Shown piece after piece: positions 60,321 through 64,000 of a DNA stretch of 64,000 nucleotides. The translations under genes and the position numbers were made by a program. This DNA comes from Manduca sexta (lineage: Eukaryota; Arthropoda; Insecta; Lepidoptera; Sphingidae). The stretch lies in assembly GCF_014839805.1 (NCBI RefSeq), contig NC_051132.1, positions 4,836,001 through 4,900,000 on the forward strand. The letters are read 5' to 3'. Under the pieces are notes generated by a model that was given only the letters and a program-made list of their open reading frames with translations, searched no databases and was not told where the DNA came from. Positions within the stretch are counted from its first letter, which is position 1; every line of letters starts with the position of its first letter.

Positions 60321-61459
60321 GAACGACACAACATATAGGGTGCTACTAATATGCATAAATTAGGTCTTCAAATTGTTCAAATGATAATTTGATTTTACAT
60401 AAGTTACGAAAGGGAAGCCGACAGGAATCGGAATAGACTTCGCCATTGGCGTGATTACATGTGTTTTCTCAAATATCGATATCTAGATTGCGATTGCAGT
60501 CTTCATCAGTCCGGCCATTAAGATTAACGTAAACTGAATAATGAGTGATATATTTACACTTTTAAATACACATCGTTTTTTTTTGTGTTAGTTATATGTT
60601 AGTTACATGTCATGGATCAGTGGTGTTGTCCACTAGTGATGTACCGTCCTAATCGATTATAATTATAAATATTTATTGTTAATGTGATGTGTTGCGTATA
60701 TGTACAGATTTTTAAGAGTTGCTACGTTAGTTCAGCAAAAATAAGCAATTTTCATGATCGAAATCGTTTAAAAATATAATTTTAATGACAATAACCAATT
60801 CGATAGATATCGATATAATTTTAGGAAATATTTTCTATATTCCTAAAATAATATCGATAATAGTTACACAAGATTGATTATATTTTAAATAATATAATAA
60901 ACTATTTCAATATTCTTCCGTGTTTTAAGACATTAGTCGTAAAAGCTGCTTTAACAATCCCATGAAATCTAGTATTGTTCTTGATTTAAAACACGACAGA
61001 ATTAGAAATATACATTTATGTACAAAAATATACATATTCAATAGTATTGAATGCTCCGTGTCTACCGGGAGAACTCTGCGTCTTTCACTTTCTTTTCAAC
61101 AACAAAAATCAATAGAGAAAGCAGGCGGAGCATATTTCCTTTGCTTTGATAGTAAAAAAAATTAAGCCATACAACTCGTTTACATGAAACGGACCATTTT
61201 CATATACAGTCTACCAGAAAACTGCAACTTTCTTGAACAAAAAAAAAACTGAAGATTTATCTTAATTTTGATAAAGAAACAAAAAAATTTTTTTTGAACT
61301 TGCCGTGGGTTTGATTTATGTATGGTGATTTGATATTTAAAATATGTTCAACTATTGCAGCTGATAGTACGAAGATTTCCTAAAACAAATGGTTGATTAT
61401 AACCATAATATTTACAAAAAAACGCATCTCCCGTCGGATCATATGGCTATCCTTGTATA
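60321..61459. other. Downstream of MARCHF5, probable 3' UTR and intergenic
   Basis: Contains an inverted repeat at 60808-60859; otherwise AT-rich with no supported feature. Confidence 0.45.
60808..60859. repeat. 20-bp inverted repeat with 12-base loop
   Basis: TATCGATATAATTTTAGGAA (60808-60827) and TTCCTAAAATAATATCGATA (60840-60859) pair with one mismatch around ATATTTTCTATA. Confidence 0.6.
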
Positions 61460-61847
61460 TCATACGACTTGCTCCGACTCTTCCCTCGTGCTGGCGACGG
61501 CGTCACTCGTCGTCGACGTCGCCGCAGTCGCCGTAGCCGCGCCTCTGTATAGCTTCAAATTCGACTCTGTGTAGTCAAGGATCTTTCGACTCGAATGCCT
61601 AATATACAGCATTTGTTTATGGTATATTTTTAGAGCACCCTTTATAGTGATGTAAGTAAGTCCCCCTAGTATCGTTCTGTGCAAATTATTTTGAATTGAG
61701 CGGAAGAATAATTTGCCGATTATGGTCGATATGGTGGGCAGGAGTAATGCCGAACAGAATATTCTGGTGGGTGAAAGGTGGGAAGTAGCTGTTGGGTGTT
61801 GTGGAGTCGCCTGGCCCGTCACAATGGCGCCTCTGTCGCCCTCCACG
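61460..61847 (-). CDS. MARCHF5: MARCHF5 orthologue, last coding exon
   Basis: C-terminal exon of the membrane-associated RING-CH ubiquitin ligase MARCHF5 (MITOL), which sits in the outer mitochondrial membrane with four membrane spans and controls fission factors. The minus strand has an AATTCCAG acceptor at 61848-61855, then 128 codons in one frame after one leading base, ending with TGA at 61460-61462. Residues SPTRIFCSALLLPTISTIIG, RSIQNNLHRTILGGLTYI and KGALKIYHKQMLYIRHSSRK align with my recollection of the vertebrate C-terminus (ALxFPTIA, LQRTILGGIAFVAIKGVLKV). The junction residues VEG also match. The final 40 residues are a divergent Ala/Thr-rich tail with high GC. The RING-CH domain and first spans must lie further right, outside the window or undetected in 61848-64000. 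Confidence 0.88.
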
Positions 61848-62977
61848 CTGGAATTAAAAATAAATATAGTTTAGTATTAGAACTTATTAATACATACTTC
61901 TCGGTTATATCTTCGAAGAGCACGCAGATAAGCATCCAATAAGTTTCGGTAATACTTTCTTGCCATGATTAATCATGCAAAATTCTAAATTAATATTGTA
62001 TTGACAGAACAGGGAAGCATAATTTAACACATTTAACTAGTGTCGTAAGCAATGCCATTAAAAAGCAATTTTGACCTCATTAGTGCAACGGTGATGGAGA
62101 CTAGTGTTCATAAAATCAAATGAATACCTCTATTGGTCTATGTCCTTAATTATGTAAAGGTTAATACATGCGAAACTTGGCGTCGGTGGTGAGCTATTTA
62201 ATAATTTCATCGACACTGCATCGCTCTGTGAATTTTCTTTGTTGTATTTGAAAAGTTGTATTTCCAAAAAGAAATTATATCGACGACGGTAGTGCTAACA
62301 TTATGCTGAGGTTAATTTAGTAATCTATGTCGGTCTTAATAAATACTTACTAGGCGTTTCGCTTTCAGTTATCCGTAATTTCGGAAGATATATCTGAAGA
62401 GTTTTTTGTTTGAACGCGGTAATTACTAAAGCTATTACAATGTTAATCTTTACTAATATACAGTCACATTATCGTTGATGTAACCGCTAGCTCCTAATAA
62501 CTAAGGGCCATTTTCACAAATGTTTCTTAGCTAAGTAGAAATAGAATAGAAATAGAAATATATTTAGGTTCAGTTCACTTTAGTTACATCAGTTCACGAC
62601 GGTCACTGCACTAGGCTCCAGGCTCGTATCGCAGTTGACCAAATAAGAATTAACAATATGTATACATTTTCATATGGCGACCAAATCCGGTTCACATCTT
62701 CGGTATTATTAATGGTAAAAAATATATGTATATAGTATGAATAAGTATGGAGCAATGTTGTGATAATAAGTCTGTTTCTTAATACTTTCAGCACGTGAGC
62801 ATTCGCAGTACGTAAGCATAGGGAACTTATGCTTTCGTGATATTGAGATATAACATTAGGTGGCTGCAGGTAAACAATGCTGAACGAAGCCAAAGGAAAT
62901 ATGAAATTGCCGATACTAGGGTTCATCCGAACTATGCGTCAACATAGTACTGCTTATGAATACGTATGTAATATTGA
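61848..62977. other. Presumed MARCHF5 intron, with transposon remnant
   Basis: No further MARCHF5 exon found. 62745-62890 resembles 45345-45480 in the interior of the hAT-like element (shared TGTGATAA.AAGTCTGTTTCT and GTGATAT..GATATAAC pieces). An open minus frame at 62603-62926 overlaps this repeat and is not called. Confidence 0.45.
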
Positions 62978-63356
62978 ATGAATCCCTCCTAGCCGAGTTT
63001 CGGCCACGGCGAAAAATCTCAACGGAGATTAAGCAGGTTACGTAGGAGATATTAAAGTGCACAAGCGTGTGCTCAATGCACAGTTGCACTTTGCCATTCT
63101 ACGATCCTTCACTCTCAAAGTCCGATAAAACGGCAATCCGTCATGACTGGAGAGAGATCAAACACAGAACCAACAGTTTTACGTGATTTCCGCTGAACGG
63201 AATTACAGCGCCAACTTTCTGACTACAAACTGTGACTGATTAATTTTTAAGATGGAAGAACTCACAATTATTTTTTCCGGGCCTGATTCGAACCAGAACC
63301 TCAGCGGGGTAATCGTACTAGTACCGTGCGCGCATAACTACGCCACCCAGAGAGTT
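62978..63356 (-). mobile_element. tRNA-derived SINE, minus orientation
   Basis: CTGATTCGAACCAGAACC near 63282 (reverse complement of a B box) and TAACTACGCCACCCAGAG near 63336 (reverse complement of an A box) give a tRNA-like head of usual spacing; the body matches 58768-59035. Confidence 0.75.
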
Positions 63357-64000
63357 GAAGGTAAGACTATTAACTAATTCAGTGGTAAAATTCAATATCA
63401 TTCATTCATTAATAAATTATTATCTAATACATTTGTTTAATTTCATTACTAACGAACGAGTCTACGACCTTGAATCATTCAAAGGCCCAATTCTGTGTCA
63501 AAAAATGTTAGGAAGGTCAAAAGCGTGCGAACATTTGTAAATAATCTAATTTATTTCGGCATACACTTGCACATATCATATCTATATTGATATTCTTAGA
63601 TATCATACAATTACTTGTGCACAGCACTTCTTATTTAAATTCCAAAGTATCGATTTAGTCTAATAATATATTTGATTTCAATTTATGGTCTAAATTGCGG
63701 GACGGTCTTATGCTTCATTTTGCAGTATAAGTATTTTTTTTTTCTAAGGAGTGACAACCAACAAATTTATAGCAATATGCAGTAATACCATAAGGATAAG
63801 ATAATAATCTTATTGCCATAAGGATAACATATATAAAGAACTTTATATTTTAATTAATGAATAATCAGAGTTTTATTTTTAACACTTATTTCGAGGAATA
63901 CAGAAAACCTATTTTGTGACTTTCTCACTTATTTTTAATCGCTATTTATAACGATTAAAATACCTACTTACTAATAATATTTAACTTTAAAGACCCATAG
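63357..64000. other. No gene seen
   Basis: AT-rich right edge with no supported feature. Confidence 0.55.

Noticed and set aside
62603..62926. 107-codon minus-strand frame upstream of the MARCHF5 exon
   Set aside because: Overlaps a transposon relic and does not resemble any part of MARCHF5.

Overview
This is eukaryotic, AT-rich, intron-rich DNA. The interspersed repeats (tRNA-derived SINEs with an ATT-rich tail, short non-LTR tails, a DD37D maT-type mariner, hAT and PIF/Harbinger pieces) and the intron/exon style point to a moth or butterfly (Lepidoptera). I cannot name the species. There are no operons, CRISPR arrays or bacterial features.

Layout. The window is three contigs joined by two gaps of exactly 500 N (10566-11065 and 30260-30759). 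Contig A is 1-10565, contig B 11066-30259, contig C 30760-64000. The dominant structure is a large near-identical duplication: A 6379-10565 plus B 11066-30259 together correspond collinearly to C 32239-57875. The end of A (9378-10565) and the start of B (11066-12254) are the same sequence on both sides of a gap, and the homology of B to C runs exactly to the last base of B. The simplest reading is that A+B and C are the two haplotypes of one locus placed in tandem by the scaffolder; a true tandem duplication is less likely but not excluded.

Genes. (1) A nine-exon gene for the TFIIH subunit Tfb4/GTF2H3 (p34) on the + strand, once in B (17806-22818) and once in C (43209-50279). Each copy carries one single-base A-run deletion, in different exons, so each repairs the other. 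(2) A minus-strand gene downstream of and convergent with Tfb4 (25595-28852 in B; 53209-56469 in C), with a short 5' ORF that ends in frame just before a second ORF, and a terminal exon rich in basophilic phosphorylation-type motifs; I do not recognise the family. (3) The last coding exon of a MARCHF5 orthologue (mitochondrial RING-CH ubiquitin ligase) on the minus strand at 61460-61847. (4) Weak terminal-exon candidates of a + strand gene at the left edge (194-447).

Mobile DNA. The two copies differ by clean insertions that expose target sites: a maT element in intron 6 of copy B (TA duplication, empty site in C), a 3.0 kb hAT-like element carrying a decayed CR1/Jockey-type LINE in intron 4 of copy C (8-bp duplication), a 1.19 kb foldback element with about 500-bp arms upstream of Tfb4 in copy C, a small SINE fragment in intron 6 of copy C, and a decayed Harbinger at the left border of the duplication in C. 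A second maT copy sits at 3342-4643. Most remaining sequence is intergenic or intronic with no recognisable gene.
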